A stretch of DNA of 64,000 nt from positions 46,229 through 110,228 of the forward strand of contig NZ_CABPRZ010000019.1 in the NCBI RefSeq assembly GCF_902459695.1, read 5' to 3'. The position numbers and the translations under genes are program-made. Source of the DNA: Pandoraea terrae. GTDB lineage: Bacteria; Pseudomonadota; Gammaproteobacteria; Burkholderiales; Burkholderiaceae. The notes beneath the pieces are model-generated. The model had not been told where the DNA came from. It saw nothing but the letters and a program-made list of their open reading frames with translations, and did no database searches. This document shows positions 10,672 to 18,461 of the stretch, piece by piece; the stretch's first letter is position 1, and each line of letters starts with the position of its first letter.

Positions 10672-11628
10672 TTATCCAGGCAAGACCCTATCAGGCCGAC
10701 TCTGTTCATAAACCATAACGGCTGCCGCCAAGTCTTCCAACGCGGACCCGACGGCCTTGAACACCGTGCGTTGCGCGGCCGAGGTACGTCCTTCGCAGAC
10801 ACCGCGACACAGGTCGAACAGTGTCCCCTTGACGTCAGCAGCATTCAGCGAGCCCTCGCACACGGCGTTCAGAATGTCACCGGACTTCTGCGTTGCTTCA
10901 TCTGTGTCGACCCACACGCCCGCGCCCGCGAAGCAAGCCGGTGCCGCTTCGGTCATGGCAGGAGTAAAGCTCCCGACCAAGTCGAGATGGCTACCCGGCT
11001 TGAGCCACTGGCCGTGAATCAGCGGTTGCGTCGCAAGTGTGGCGCAACTGATCATATCCGCCTCCCGCGCGGCGCGCTCGAGGTCCGCCACAGGCCGCGC
11101 GGGAATGTCCATCGATTGCCATTGCTCGGCGCATTGCACAGCGTGCTCAGGTGTCGGGTTCCACACTGCGACATCTGTCAGTCCGCGCACGCTGGCAATC
11201 GCCGGTGCGAGCAAACTGGCCACGCGCCCCGCGCCGACGACAAGCAGCTTCGACGCCTCGACGTTGGCGAGCAGCGAGACGCCCAATGCCGCCGCTGCGG
11301 CCGTACGCCGCGACGTGATCACGTCGCCATCGAGTGTCGCCAGCGGTGCACCGGTATTTCCGTCGAAGAGCACGTACACCGAGTGCAAGCCAGGTAGCCC
11401 CTGCTTAGCGTTGTCCGGGAAGATGTTGACCAGCTTTACACCGTAGTACCCTGTGCGATTCCAGGCGGGCATCAGCAGCGATGTGCCGATTGGCGCGGTA
11501 TCGTCGGGCAGCTTTAGCGTCAGGCGCAGTGGCACGGAAATATCCGCGCAGAAGGCGTCGCGCAACTTGGTGATCAGCGCGGGAAAAGGCAGCAGACGTT
11601 CAACGTCGCCTTTGTCGATATGAAGCAT
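10672..11628 (-). CDS. Ornithine cyclodeaminase/mu-crystallin family protein, probable delta1-pyrroline-2-carboxylate reductase
   Basis: A 318-residue NAD(P)-binding protein of the OCD/mu-crystallin family, with the Rossmann segment LLVVGAGRVASLLAPAI near residue 125 and the substrate-side Lys/Arg region (GVKLVNIFPDN) before it. Members include ornithine cyclodeaminase, alanine dehydrogenase and pyrroline-2-carboxylate (Pyr2C) reductase. The next gene upstream is a trans-3-hydroxy-L-proline dehydratase-type enzyme that makes Pyr2C, so Pyr2C reduction to L-proline (LhpI-like) is the best inference. It is the last gene of a minus-strand cluster, 37 bp after the dehydratase. A true ornithine cyclodeaminase cannot be excluded. 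Confidence 0.85.
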   Translation of the reverse strand: MLHIDKGDVERLLPFPALITKLRDAFCADISVPLRLTLKLPDDTAPIGTSLLMPAWNRTGYYGVKLVNIFPDNAKQGLPGLHSVYVLFDGNTGAPLATLDGDVITSRRTAAAAALGVSLLANVEASKLLVVGAGRVASLLAPAIASVRGLTDVAVWNPTPEHAVQCAEQWQSMDIPARPVADLERAAREADMISCATLATQPLIHGQWLKPGSHLDLVGSFTPAMTEAAPACFAGAGVWVDTDEATQKSGDILNAVCEGSLNAADVKGTLFDLCRGVCEGRTSAAQRTVFKAVGSALEDLAAAVMVYEQSRPDRVLPG

Positions 11629-11665
11629 TTTCCTTCGTTTTCCTTGAAGTCTGGCTTGTCGCGTC

Positions 11666-12673
11666 TCAACGCACGAGGAAGCCGTGCTTCATCGGATCGC
11701 GTTCATCGATGACCCAGTTGGCAAAGCCGCAGAGATGCGCGGTGCCTTCAACTTCCGGAATGACGGCATCGAACTCGCCCTCTTGCGTACGCGAGATGAC
11801 TTTTGCACCGAATACCGATCCAACCAGCGATTCGTTGACGATAGATTCGCCAAGCGCGATTTCGCCCCGCAGGAACAGTTGTGCGACCCGGCCCGCGGTA
11901 CCCGAACCCGTGGGCGACCGGTCCACTTCGCGATCCGCGAAAACGCAGCAGTTCGCTTGCGTAGAATCTGCGAAGCGTGGTGCACCGTGAATGATCGTGC
12001 CGTAAATGTGGTTGATTTCAGGGATTCTCGGATGCATGACTTTCACGGCCAGGTTGGCGGCAGCTTTGACTTCGGCACCGAAGCGCTTGAGCGCCTCCAC
12101 TTCCGATTCTCGAATGGCCAGCCCGAAAGGCGCACCGTCTGTATAGAAATAGAAAGCGCCGCCGAAGGCGATATCGCCGGCGACTCGACCGAAGCTCGGG
12201 GTATCGACGCTCACGTCTCGCAGATAGATGAACGACGGCACATTGATGAACCGGACCTTGCCGGCATGGGCGCCGTCCCACTGTACGAACGCCTCGATAA
12301 AGCCGCAGGGCGCATCGATCCCGACGCGCGTTTCCGGTGATTTCCGCGTGACCCAGCCCAGCTCGACAGCCGCCGTGGCCAATGCAATGACGCCATGGCC
12401 GCAATGGTCGCTATAGCCTTCGTTATGCATGAAGATGACGCCGAAATCCGCCGCCGGAGACACGGGCGACGTCAGGTAGCCGCCGTACATGTCCGCGTGA
12501 CCTCGCGGTTCCCACATCAGCGAGCGGCGAACCTCATCGAGATTGTCGACGAGCCATGCGCGGCGCGCGACGATCGTGTCGCCGGGCAGACGCGGCAATC
12601 CGGATGTGACAATGCGGAACGGTTCGCCGCCCGTGTGCATTTCTACGGTGCCGATCGTACGAGTGATTTGCAT
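11666..12673 (-). CDS. Proline racemase family protein, probable trans-3-hydroxy-L-proline dehydratase
   Basis: A 335-residue member of the proline racemase family. The first active-site residue is Cys91 in SDHCGHG. The second site reads DRSPTGSGTAG, with Thr255 where racemases and 4-hydroxyproline epimerases have Cys. This Cys/Thr pair is the known signature of trans-3-hydroxy-L-proline dehydratases (human L3HYPDH and bacterial homologues), which produce delta1-pyrroline-2-carboxylate. The start at 12673 gives the canonical N-terminus MQITRTIGTVEMHTGG; the open frame extends upstream without similarity. The OCD-family gene downstream would complete the route to L-proline. Confidence 0.9.
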   Translation of the reverse strand: MQITRTIGTVEMHTGGEPFRIVTSGLPRLPGDTIVARRAWLVDNLDEVRRSLMWEPRGHADMYGGYLTSPVSPAADFGVIFMHNEGYSDHCGHGVIALATAAVELGWVTRKSPETRVGIDAPCGFIEAFVQWDGAHAGKVRFINVPSFIYLRDVSVDTPSFGRVAGDIAFGGAFYFYTDGAPFGLAIRESEVEALKRFGAEVKAAANLAVKVMHPRIPEINHIYGTIIHGAPRFADSTQANCCVFADREVDRSPTGSGTAGRVAQLFLRGEIALGESIVNESLVGSVFGAKVISRTQEGEFDAVIPEVEGTAHLCGFANWVIDERDPMKHGFLVR

Positions 12674-12726
12674 GGAATTTTCCGGTAATCGATGGAACGA
12701 GCACGTTGCCGCGAAGGCGGCGCGCT

Positions 12727-13983
12727 TTACATAGGTTCGTGCAGACGGCCGTCCGTCTTGACGCAGACGCCTGCCTTGACGACGACGGGGATATGCTCGC
12801 CCTGCCCCAGCAGCAAGCTGATGTCCCGCACCGGATCCCCGTCGACGACGACCAGATCTGCCACCGCGCCCACGGCCATGGTGCCGCGCGTGCCGGCTTC
12901 GCCGACGATGTCCGCAGCCACCGACGTCGCCGAACAGATGGCCGCCTCGTTGCCGACCACCTTGGCGCGCGCCAGAAACTCGTCCGACTGGTGCTGATGA
13001 AGCGCCTCGCCGAGCATGTCCGAGCCGAAGCCCGTCTTCACGCCGATGCGCGCCAGCAGGGCCAGCGCCTCGCGCCCCACTGAACGGGCCGCGTCGATCT
13101 TCGCGAGCGATGCTGCCGGGAAGCCCAGTTTCGGGCCGTATTCCAAAAGATGGTCGAGCGTGGCGAGTGTCGGCACCATGGCAACGTCGCGCTCGAGCAT
13201 CAGGCGAGCGGTGTCCTCGTCGACGAGATTGCCATGCTCGATGCATTTCACCCCGGCTTCGACGGCGCGGCGGATAGCGCGCGCCGTGTAGGCATGGGCC
13301 ATGACGTAAGTGCCCGCCGCAGCTGCTTCTTCCACGGCAGCGCGCAGCTCTGCGTCGGAGTATTGCGTGTTCGTGATCGGATCGTTGGGAGAGGCCACGC
13401 CGCCGGACGCCATGACCTTGATCTGCGCCGCTCCCTTGAGGATTTCTTCACGCACGGCGAGCCGTATCGCGTCGGCGCCGTCCACAACGCGTGCGATGGC
13501 GCCTTGCCGTCCGAGACAGCCGCAGGCGTCGCCGAGCTGGTCGCTGCGTTGACGGAAATCGCCGTGGCCTCCCGTCTGTGACAGTGCCTTGCCCGACGAC
13601 AGGATGCGCGGGCCGGCCAAGGCACCGGAATTGACCGCTTCGCACATGCCGAAGTCGGCGCCGCCCGCATCGCGCACCGTCGTAAATCCCCGATTGAGCA
13701 TGCCGCGCAGAATCGGCAGCGTGCGCAAGGCGGCAAGAAAGTTCGGCAAGACTGCGTTGGCACCGAGATTCGTACTCGACGCCACCACATGTACGTGAAG
13801 ATCGATGAAGCCCGGCAGCACCGTGTGACCTGGCAGGCGAAGCCGGATATCAGGGGCAACGCCTGCGGGAACCTTGCCGATGGCGGCGATGACACCGTCC
13901 TGAACAACGACATCGACGCCCTCCTGCCGCGTACGGCTGGCCGGATCGAAGACGTCGACGCCCTCAATAACCAGTATGCTCAT
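12727..13983 (-). CDS. Metal-dependent amidohydrolase family protein
   Basis: A 418-residue cytoplasmic amidohydrolase with a composite-domain N-terminus, the metal motif PGFIDLHVHV near residue 60, the segment IKVMASGGVASPNDP, HAYTARAIRRAVEAGVKCIEHG with further metal histidines, and FGSDMLGEALH near the C-terminus. This group includes imidazolonepropionase-like enzymes and Xaa-Pro dipeptidases of the Sgx9260 type. The setting next to hydroxyproline-catabolism genes makes a role in releasing (hydroxy)proline from peptides or N-acyl derivatives plausible, but this is inference. The start at 13983 is preferred over one three codons upstream. Confidence 0.85.
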   Translation of the reverse strand: MSILVIEGVDVFDPASRTRQEGVDVVVQDGVIAAIGKVPAGVAPDIRLRLPGHTVLPGFIDLHVHVVASSTNLGANAVLPNFLAALRTLPILRGMLNRGFTTVRDAGGADFGMCEAVNSGALAGPRILSSGKALSQTGGHGDFRQRSDQLGDACGCLGRQGAIARVVDGADAIRLAVREEILKGAAQIKVMASGGVASPNDPITNTQYSDAELRAAVEEAAAAGTYVMAHAYTARAIRRAVEAGVKCIEHGNLVDEDTARLMLERDVAMVPTLATLDHLLEYGPKLGFPAASLAKIDAARSVGREALALLARIGVKTGFGSDMLGEALHQHQSDEFLARAKVVGNEAAICSATSVAADIVGEAGTRGTMAVGAVADLVVVDGDPVRDISLLLGQGEHIPVVVKAGVCVKTDGRLHEPM

Positions 13984-13988
13984 GAAAA

Positions 13989-14942
13989 TCAACCTCGAGT
14001 GGAATACGGCTTCATCAGCAGCGTGCCGAACAGGCTGACGACGGCCGCGGAGATGATGTAGTAGGCAGCGGATTTCGGGTCACCCGTGAGCTGCATGAGC
14101 CACGTGATGATGAACGACGCAAATCCGCCAAAGATCGTGACCGCGCCGTTATAGGCCAGCGACAGGCCGGTGGTGCGTACGCGGCTCGGGAACATCTCGG
14201 TAAACAACGCGAGGATGGGGCCCGTATAGCCGGCGATGAGCACCCCGAAAACGACCTGGAACGTCAACAGCGTCGCGAAGGTCGGCGCGTTGTTCAGGTA
14301 GGAGAAAAGCGGATAGGTCAGGACGAGAATGGCGACTGCCGCCACGCGCAGCACGCGCGCCTTGCCGATGCGATCGGAGAGCGCGCCGAACACCGGCGCC
14401 ATGATCATAAGCACGGCGCCGCTCACGATGCCGGAGATGAAGCCCTGTTGCTGAGGCATGTGGAGCGTGCGGGTGGCATACGTCGGCACGTAGAACAGAA
14501 TGACGTACGTGCACACCGTCCACAGCACTACCATCATCAGGCTCGACACGACCTGGCTCGGGTACTGGCGAATGACGTCGCGCAGCGGCGTGTCGGCCCG
14601 CACGGTTTCCGTGGCGAATTCCGGCGTCTCGTCGATCTTCAGGCGGATGTAGTAGCCCACCGGCGCGACCAGCATGCCAACCACGAACGGAATGCGCCAG
14701 CCCCATTGGATCAGCGATTCGGTGGGCATGACCGACACGATGAGCGTACCGACCAAGCTGCCGATGACGACGGCGAAACCGACGCTGGTCTGGATCCAGC
14801 TCGAATAGAACGCGCGCTTGTCCGCGGGTGCGTGCTCCGTCAGGAATGCGGTGGCGCCGCCCATTTCGCCGCCTGCGGACAGGCCCTGCAACATGCGCGC
14901 CAGCACGATCAGGCACGGTGCGGCGATCCCGATCGATTCGTA
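13989..14942 (-). pseudogene. MFS transporter of the metabolite:H+ symporter type, 5' part missing
   Basis: The remaining about 318 codons match the C-terminal three quarters of an MHS-family major facilitator: IGIAAPCLIVLARMLQGLSAGGEMGG is normally in the fourth membrane region, and FSYLNNAPTF and KPYSTRG lie near the end. The first about 100 residues, with the start codon and first three membrane helices, are absent. The homology stops at about 14940, where an oppositely oriented SDR fragment begins. A GTG at 14906 could be used as a start, but the product would lack essential helices. It probably once supplied the carrier for the amidohydrolase/hydroxyproline cluster, 5 bp downstream. Confidence 0.8.
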
Positions 14943-15650
14943 CCCAAGACGCTGAGCGAGGCGGGTTTTGAAGTGACAACAGCAAGTGTTGATGTTTCGT
15001 CGCGCCCATCCGTCGAAGCGTTGGTTGCAATGGCAACGTCACTGGGCGCGGTGCATGGACTTATCCATGCAGCCGGCGTCTCGCCGTCGCAGGCTTCGCC
15101 GCAAACCATTCTGAAAGTCGATCTTTACGGCACGGCACTGGTCCTCGAAGCGTTTGGCAAGGTCGTCGCGGAAGGAGGCTCCGGTGTTGTCATCGCATCG
15201 CAGTCCGGCCATCGTCTGCCGCCGCTCACGTTAGAAGAGAACAAGGCCCTCGCGACAACGCCTGTCGACCAGCTGCTGAACCTGCAGATGCTTCAGTTGG
15301 ACCAGATCAAGGACACGCTACACGCCTATCAGTTGTCCAAGCGCGGAAACGCCCTGCGCGTAATGTTTGAAGCTGGTCGTTGGGGTGATCGCGGTGCCCG
15401 CGTCAATACCATCAGCCCGGGTATCATAATCACCCCTTTGGCAAAGGACGAACTGTCCGGGCCGCGCGGCGCTGGCTATCGGCGGATGATCGATGGTTGC
15501 CCTGCCAAGCGCGCGGGTACGCCAGACGAGGTGGCAAATGTCGCGGCGCTGCTCATGGGGCCGGAAGGCGGCTTCATCACGGGGAGCGACATCCTGATGG
15601 ATGGAGGCGTCACCGCATCATACTGGTTCGGATCGCTGGCACCGCTTTAA
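14943..15650 (+). pseudogene. Short-chain dehydrogenase/reductase, 5' part missing
   Basis: The reading frame from about 14943 (KTLSEAGFEVTTASVDVSS) to the stop at 15650 matches the last about 235 residues of an SDR: GLIHAAGVSPSQASP, the catalytic YQLSKRGN motif, VNTISPGIIITPLA and GSDILMDGGVTASYW are present. The N-terminal Rossmann strand with the Gly-rich cofactor motif (roughly 50 residues) is missing, so the product should be inactive. The frame stays open further upstream only because it runs antisense through the MFS remnant. The break lies at the same point as the loss of the MFS 5' end. Confidence 0.8.
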
Positions 15651-15754
15651 CACAGCGCGCTGACTTGCGTCGATTGCGGCAGCCTGCTGCCGCTCATACG
15701 GCCGGCCTTCCAATCTTGTGAAGCACCCGCGAGTCAGCTGCTTGCAGGCTCGAT

Positions 15755-16075
15755 TCAGTGGGTCACCGACACCACTTGACCTGAAATGTCTTCCGTCAAA
15801 CATTTTCGGAAAACTTGTGCGACTACCGCCGCTCGAACGCCCTTGTTGGGGTCGCGTCCCATCGCCTCAAGCGCTTCCGATACCCACCCCGGGCTCACGA
15901 CATTCACTCGAATCTTGCCTTGCAATTCAAGTGCGGCCGCCCGACCAAACGCCTCGATGCCGGCGTTCACCGTGCTCACAGCAGCGCTACCCCGCATTGG
16001 ATGCTGCGCGAGCAGGCCACTGGTGAGTGTGATTGAGCCGCCTTGGGCGATATACGGAACGCCATAGCGGGCCAG
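15755..16075 (-). pseudogene. C-terminal fragment of a second short-chain dehydrogenase
   Basis: The minus strand reads LARYGVPYIAQGGSITLTSG, then HPMRGSAAVSTVNAGIEAF (a degenerate catalytic region) and VNVVSPGWVSEALEAMG, ending GQVVSVTH at a stop at 15755. This is about the last 105 residues of a 200-residue SDR. The N-terminal cofactor domain is absent; the similarity ends where the control region of the metal repressor gene begins. An ATG at 15997 gives an 80-residue open frame, but it is not a functional enzyme. It faces the first SDR fragment tail to tail. Confidence 0.7.
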
Positions 16076-16081
16076 GGCCTT

Positions 16082-16132
16082 TTGGTATAGAAAACGTCGT
16101 CAGAATTCTGGTACTATACCCCCCTATACCAT
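16082..16132 (+). promoter_or_regulatory. Probable operator of the RcnR/DmeR-like repressor
   Basis: The stretch 16110-16130 reads GGTACTATACCCCCCTATACC, a C6 tract flanked by TATA-type arms, which is the operator form described for CsoR/RcnR-family nickel/cobalt repressors. A second half-site GGTATAG lies at 16084-16090, in inverted orientation to CTATACC at 16124-16130. It sits directly upstream of the repressor start at 16148, so autoregulation of the repressor–pump operon is expected. Confidence 0.7.
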
Positions 16133-16147
16133 CACGACAAGGCGAGT

Positions 16148-16426
16148 ATGAGCCACACTGTTCGCGAAAAGCAAAAGTTGCTCAATCGGGTTCGTCGAAT
16201 CAAGGGGCAGGTCGAAGCGCTTGAGCGCGCCCTCGACGGCGAGCACGACTGCATGGAAATACTGCAGCAAATCACCAGTTGCCGGGGGGCGATGAACGGC
16301 TTGTTGGCCGTCGTTCTCGAGGACCATATCCAAACCCATCTGGTCGATGCCGATTCCGACGATGGACATCACGGCGGTAGCGCAAAAGCGCAGCTCATCG
16401 ACGTCGTACATAGCTATTTCAAGTAG
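16148..16426 (+). CDS. RcnR/FrmR-type metal-sensing transcriptional repressor
   Basis: A 92-residue all-helical DUF156 repressor. The metal ligands His3, Cys35, His60 and His64 are all present, which is the H-C-H-H set of RcnR (Ni/Co), whereas FrmR has Glu at 64. It should bind the C-tract operator just upstream and release it when cobalt or nickel is bound. The stop is 5 bp before the CDF transporter gene, so the two form a dmeRF-like operon. A formaldehyde sensor is less likely given His64 and the pump next door. Confidence 0.92.
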   Translation: MSHTVREKQKLLNRVRRIKGQVEALERALDGEHDCMEILQQITSCRGAMNGLLAVVLEDHIQTHLVDADSDDGHHGGSAKAQLIDVVHSYFK

Positions 16427-16431
16427 AGCCC

Positions 16432-17472
16432 ATGATGCAAAGTTTCCAGGATTCCGCCTTCGGCGCAGGGCATGACCACATCTTTCTTGGCGCGGGTCAT
16501 GAAAGTAATGAGCGCAAAACATGGGCAGTGATTGCGCTCTGTAGTGCGATGATGCTCGTTGAAATCGTTGGTGGCAGTTTGTTCGGCTCGCTTGCGCTGG
16601 TGGCCGACGGCCTTCATATGTCAACGCACGCGGGTGCGATGCTCATCGCCGCGATGGCATACACCTACGCGCGCAAACATGCCACCGATTCACGCTTTGT
16701 CTTCGGCACCGGCAAGCTCGGCGACTTGGCGGGATTTACCAGTGCCATTGCGCTTGCGATGATTGCGCTGCTGATTGGTTACGAGGCAGTCTCCCGCTTC
16801 CTCTCGCCCGTGCCAATCCATTTCAGCGAGGCGATTCCCATCGCCGTGGTCGGGTTACTCGTCAATATCGCCAGTGTTTGGCTGCTGAGCGGCGACCATC
16901 ACGGCCACAGCCATGGGCATAGTCACGGGCATAGTCACGGGCATAGTCACGGGCATGGTCACGAGGAACACGACCACGAAGAAGAAGTTCAGCAAGAAGC
17001 GCATGCGCACGGTCATGACGACGCGCATGCTGCTGACACCCGCGACCACAATATCCGCTCCGCTTACATTCACGTGATGGCGGATGCCGCCGTGTCTGTT
17101 CTTGCCATCATTGGACTTGTGTTGGCGCGAGCCTTTGGCTGGCTGTGGATGGACCCGCTCGCCGGCGTTATCGGTGCACTGGTGATTGCGAATTGGTCCT
17201 ACGGCCTGATGCGCGATACGGGAGCGATTCTGCTCGACATGAGCCCCGATAAAAGCATGGCGGAAAAGGTGCGCCAAGCGATTGAGCAACAAGGCGACAA
17301 GATTCTTGACTTGCATGTGTGGCGACTGGGGCCGGGGCACATGAGCGCAGTGGTTTCCTTGGTCACCAACGAAGCACACCGCGACCCGCGCTTCTATCAC
17401 GCGATGCTCAAACGCTTCAAGGGGCTGTCGCACGTCACTGTCGAGGTGCTTCCCGCTCAAGCGATGGCCTGA
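16432..17472 (+). CDS. dmeF: CDF family Co2+/Ni2+ efflux transporter, DmeF type
   Basis: A 346-residue cation diffusion facilitator with six membrane segments. It has the motif ALVADGLHMSTHAGAM (metal site A), a His-rich cytoplasmic loop of repeated GHSH units near residues 160-180 followed by EEHDHEEE and HAHGHDDAH, and the second site HVMADAAVSV. This layout fits DmeF, which exports cobalt and nickel to the periplasm by proton antiport. Two adjacent ATG codons (16432, 16435) are possible starts. Co-transcribed with the RcnR-like repressor. Zinc transport is less likely because of the regulator type. Confidence 0.92.
   Translation: MMQSFQDSAFGAGHDHIFLGAGHESNERKTWAVIALCSAMMLVEIVGGSLFGSLALVADGLHMSTHAGAMLIAAMAYTYARKHATDSRFVFGTGKLGDLAGFTSAIALAMIALLIGYEAVSRFLSPVPIHFSEAIPIAVVGLLVNIASVWLLSGDHHGHSHGHSHGHSHGHSHGHGHEEHDHEEEVQQEAHAHGHDDAHAADTRDHNIRSAYIHVMADAAVSVLAIIGLVLARAFGWLWMDPLAGVIGALVIANWSYGLMRDTGAILLDMSPDKSMAEKVRQAIEQQGDKILDLHVWRLGPGHMSAVVSLVTNEAHRDPRFYHAMLKRFKGLSHVTVEVLPAQAMA
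16915..16962 (+). repeat. Four in-frame copies of a 12-bp repeat encoding the His-rich loop
   Basis: The unit GGGCATAGTCAC occurs three times in tandem and a fourth time with one change (GGGCATGGTCAC). Each unit encodes Gly-His-Ser/Gly-His. Nearly identical third-codon positions point to recent slippage or duplication. Confidence 0.9.
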
Positions 17473-17598
17473 CACGCAATCCTTACAAATATTTACCCTT
17501 TCTTACAGCAGCCCACGTTCGAAGTGCCTAGATTGCATGCGTGGCGACGAGGACGCGCATGTTGAGCATCCGGCGCCGCACAATTTTCGGAGACGACC

Positions 17599-17955
17599 AT
17601 GCTGAAGCTGAAACGGGAACTCGCGATCATCGCGGGGATCGGACTTGCCATCCTTAGCGCCGGTGCCTATGCCGCCGGCGGACATGGCGGTGGGGGAATG
17701 AGCGGTGGACATGGTATCGGCATGACCCCCGGTCATTCCGGCGGCTTCACGAATTCCAACGGCCTCAACGCCGGTGACCGTGACAAAGGCCAGGCGCGCG
17801 CCGGCGACCGGATGAGTCGCGAAGGTATGTCGCACAAACAGGCCGGCAAGCATCACGCTCACCACACGAGCAGAAGCGCGCTGAATTCCAACGGATTGCA
17901 CGCGGTGGACCGTGACCATGGCCTGCAACGTGCCGAGGACAGGACCGGCAAGTAA
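17599..17955 (+). CDS. Small exported Gly/His-rich protein
   Basis: A 118-residue protein with an N-terminal signal peptide (LKRELAIIAGIGLAILSAGAYA, cleavage likely after AYA), then a Gly/His-rich stretch (GGHGGGGMSGGHGIGMTPGHSGG) and two related copies of NSNGL..DRD..Q.A.DR near residues 53 and 93 separated by a His cluster (KHHAHH). It starts with GGAG 6-10 bases upstream of the ATG. It follows the dmeF-like gene by 126 bp, so a role in periplasmic metal binding is a fair guess, but I do not recognise a named family. Confidence 0.7.
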   Translation: MLKLKRELAIIAGIGLAILSAGAYAAGGHGGGGMSGGHGIGMTPGHSGGFTNSNGLNAGDRDKGQARAGDRMSREGMSHKQAGKHHAHHTSRSALNSNGLHAVDRDHGLQRAEDRTGK

Positions 17956-18004
17956 GCACTATCGCGCGCGGCGGCACGTCGCAAGCAGAGAACCGCAAGT
18001 CATC

Positions 18005-18027
18005 AAAGGGCGCCTTGGCGCCCTTTT
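18005..18027 (+). terminator. Rho-independent terminator after the Gly/His-rich protein gene
   Basis: AAAGGGCGCC and GGCGCCCTTT form a perfect 10-bp inverted repeat with a very short loop, followed by TC. It lies 50 bp after the stop codon at 17955. Confidence 0.75.
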
Positions 18028-18461
18028 CTGTTCACGAAGTCAACGCCCCCTCCTTCAGATCGTCAACCACCGGCACGATCGTCATCATTGCGCCATTCGC
18101 AATTCTGCAACAACTGCCAGCGCATCTCACCCCGTTTTGCCAGAGCGGCCCGCCGGCAATGTGGCAATCGATGATTCCATGGGCTTTCCCAGCCGCTGAA
18201 GCGCCATCCTCACGCAGCCGCGGGTGCTTGTACGCAATCGCAAAAAATGCATTTATACATTCCAAAATAGAATACATAACATCTATTTTTTCACTATTTT
18301 TTATCTATGCGCTCAAATAACATCATCATGGGGATACATTATTTACTTTATGTATACACGAAGGCAACTTCTGGCCTGATTTTGCATCGGCGTCGTCGCA
18401 GGATTTCGGAACGACAATTTCCGGCTCCCCGCACCAATCAAGCAATGACAAGGAGACAAAA
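18028..18461. other. Intergenic control region before the permease
   Basis: This 434-bp stretch holds no convincing gene. From about 18240 it is strongly AT-rich, contains the GTATAC palindrome at 18350-18359 and ends with AAGGAG 6 bases before the TTG start of the permease. The AT-rich part is a likely promoter region, but no single -35/-10 pair stands out. Confidence 0.5.
18350..18359. promoter_or_regulatory. GTATAC-centred palindrome, candidate GntR operator
   Basis: ATGTATACAC lies 103 bp upstream of the permease start. Similar palindromes occur at 26463 and 29327 in the same accessory region, near two FCD GntR genes. Confidence 0.4.

Noticed and set aside
11666..12673. Proline racemase or 4-hydroxyproline 2-epimerase
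   Set aside because: The second catalytic Cys is Thr255, which indicates a dehydratase.
15676..15693. GCGGCAG..CTGCCGC hairpin after the SDR remnant as a terminator
   Set aside because: No T tract follows and the gene upstream is a remnant.
16915..16962. Tandem repeat considered as a CRISPR array
   Set aside because: Units are 12 bp, contiguous without spacers and in frame within the pump gene. No CRISPR array was seen anywhere in the window.
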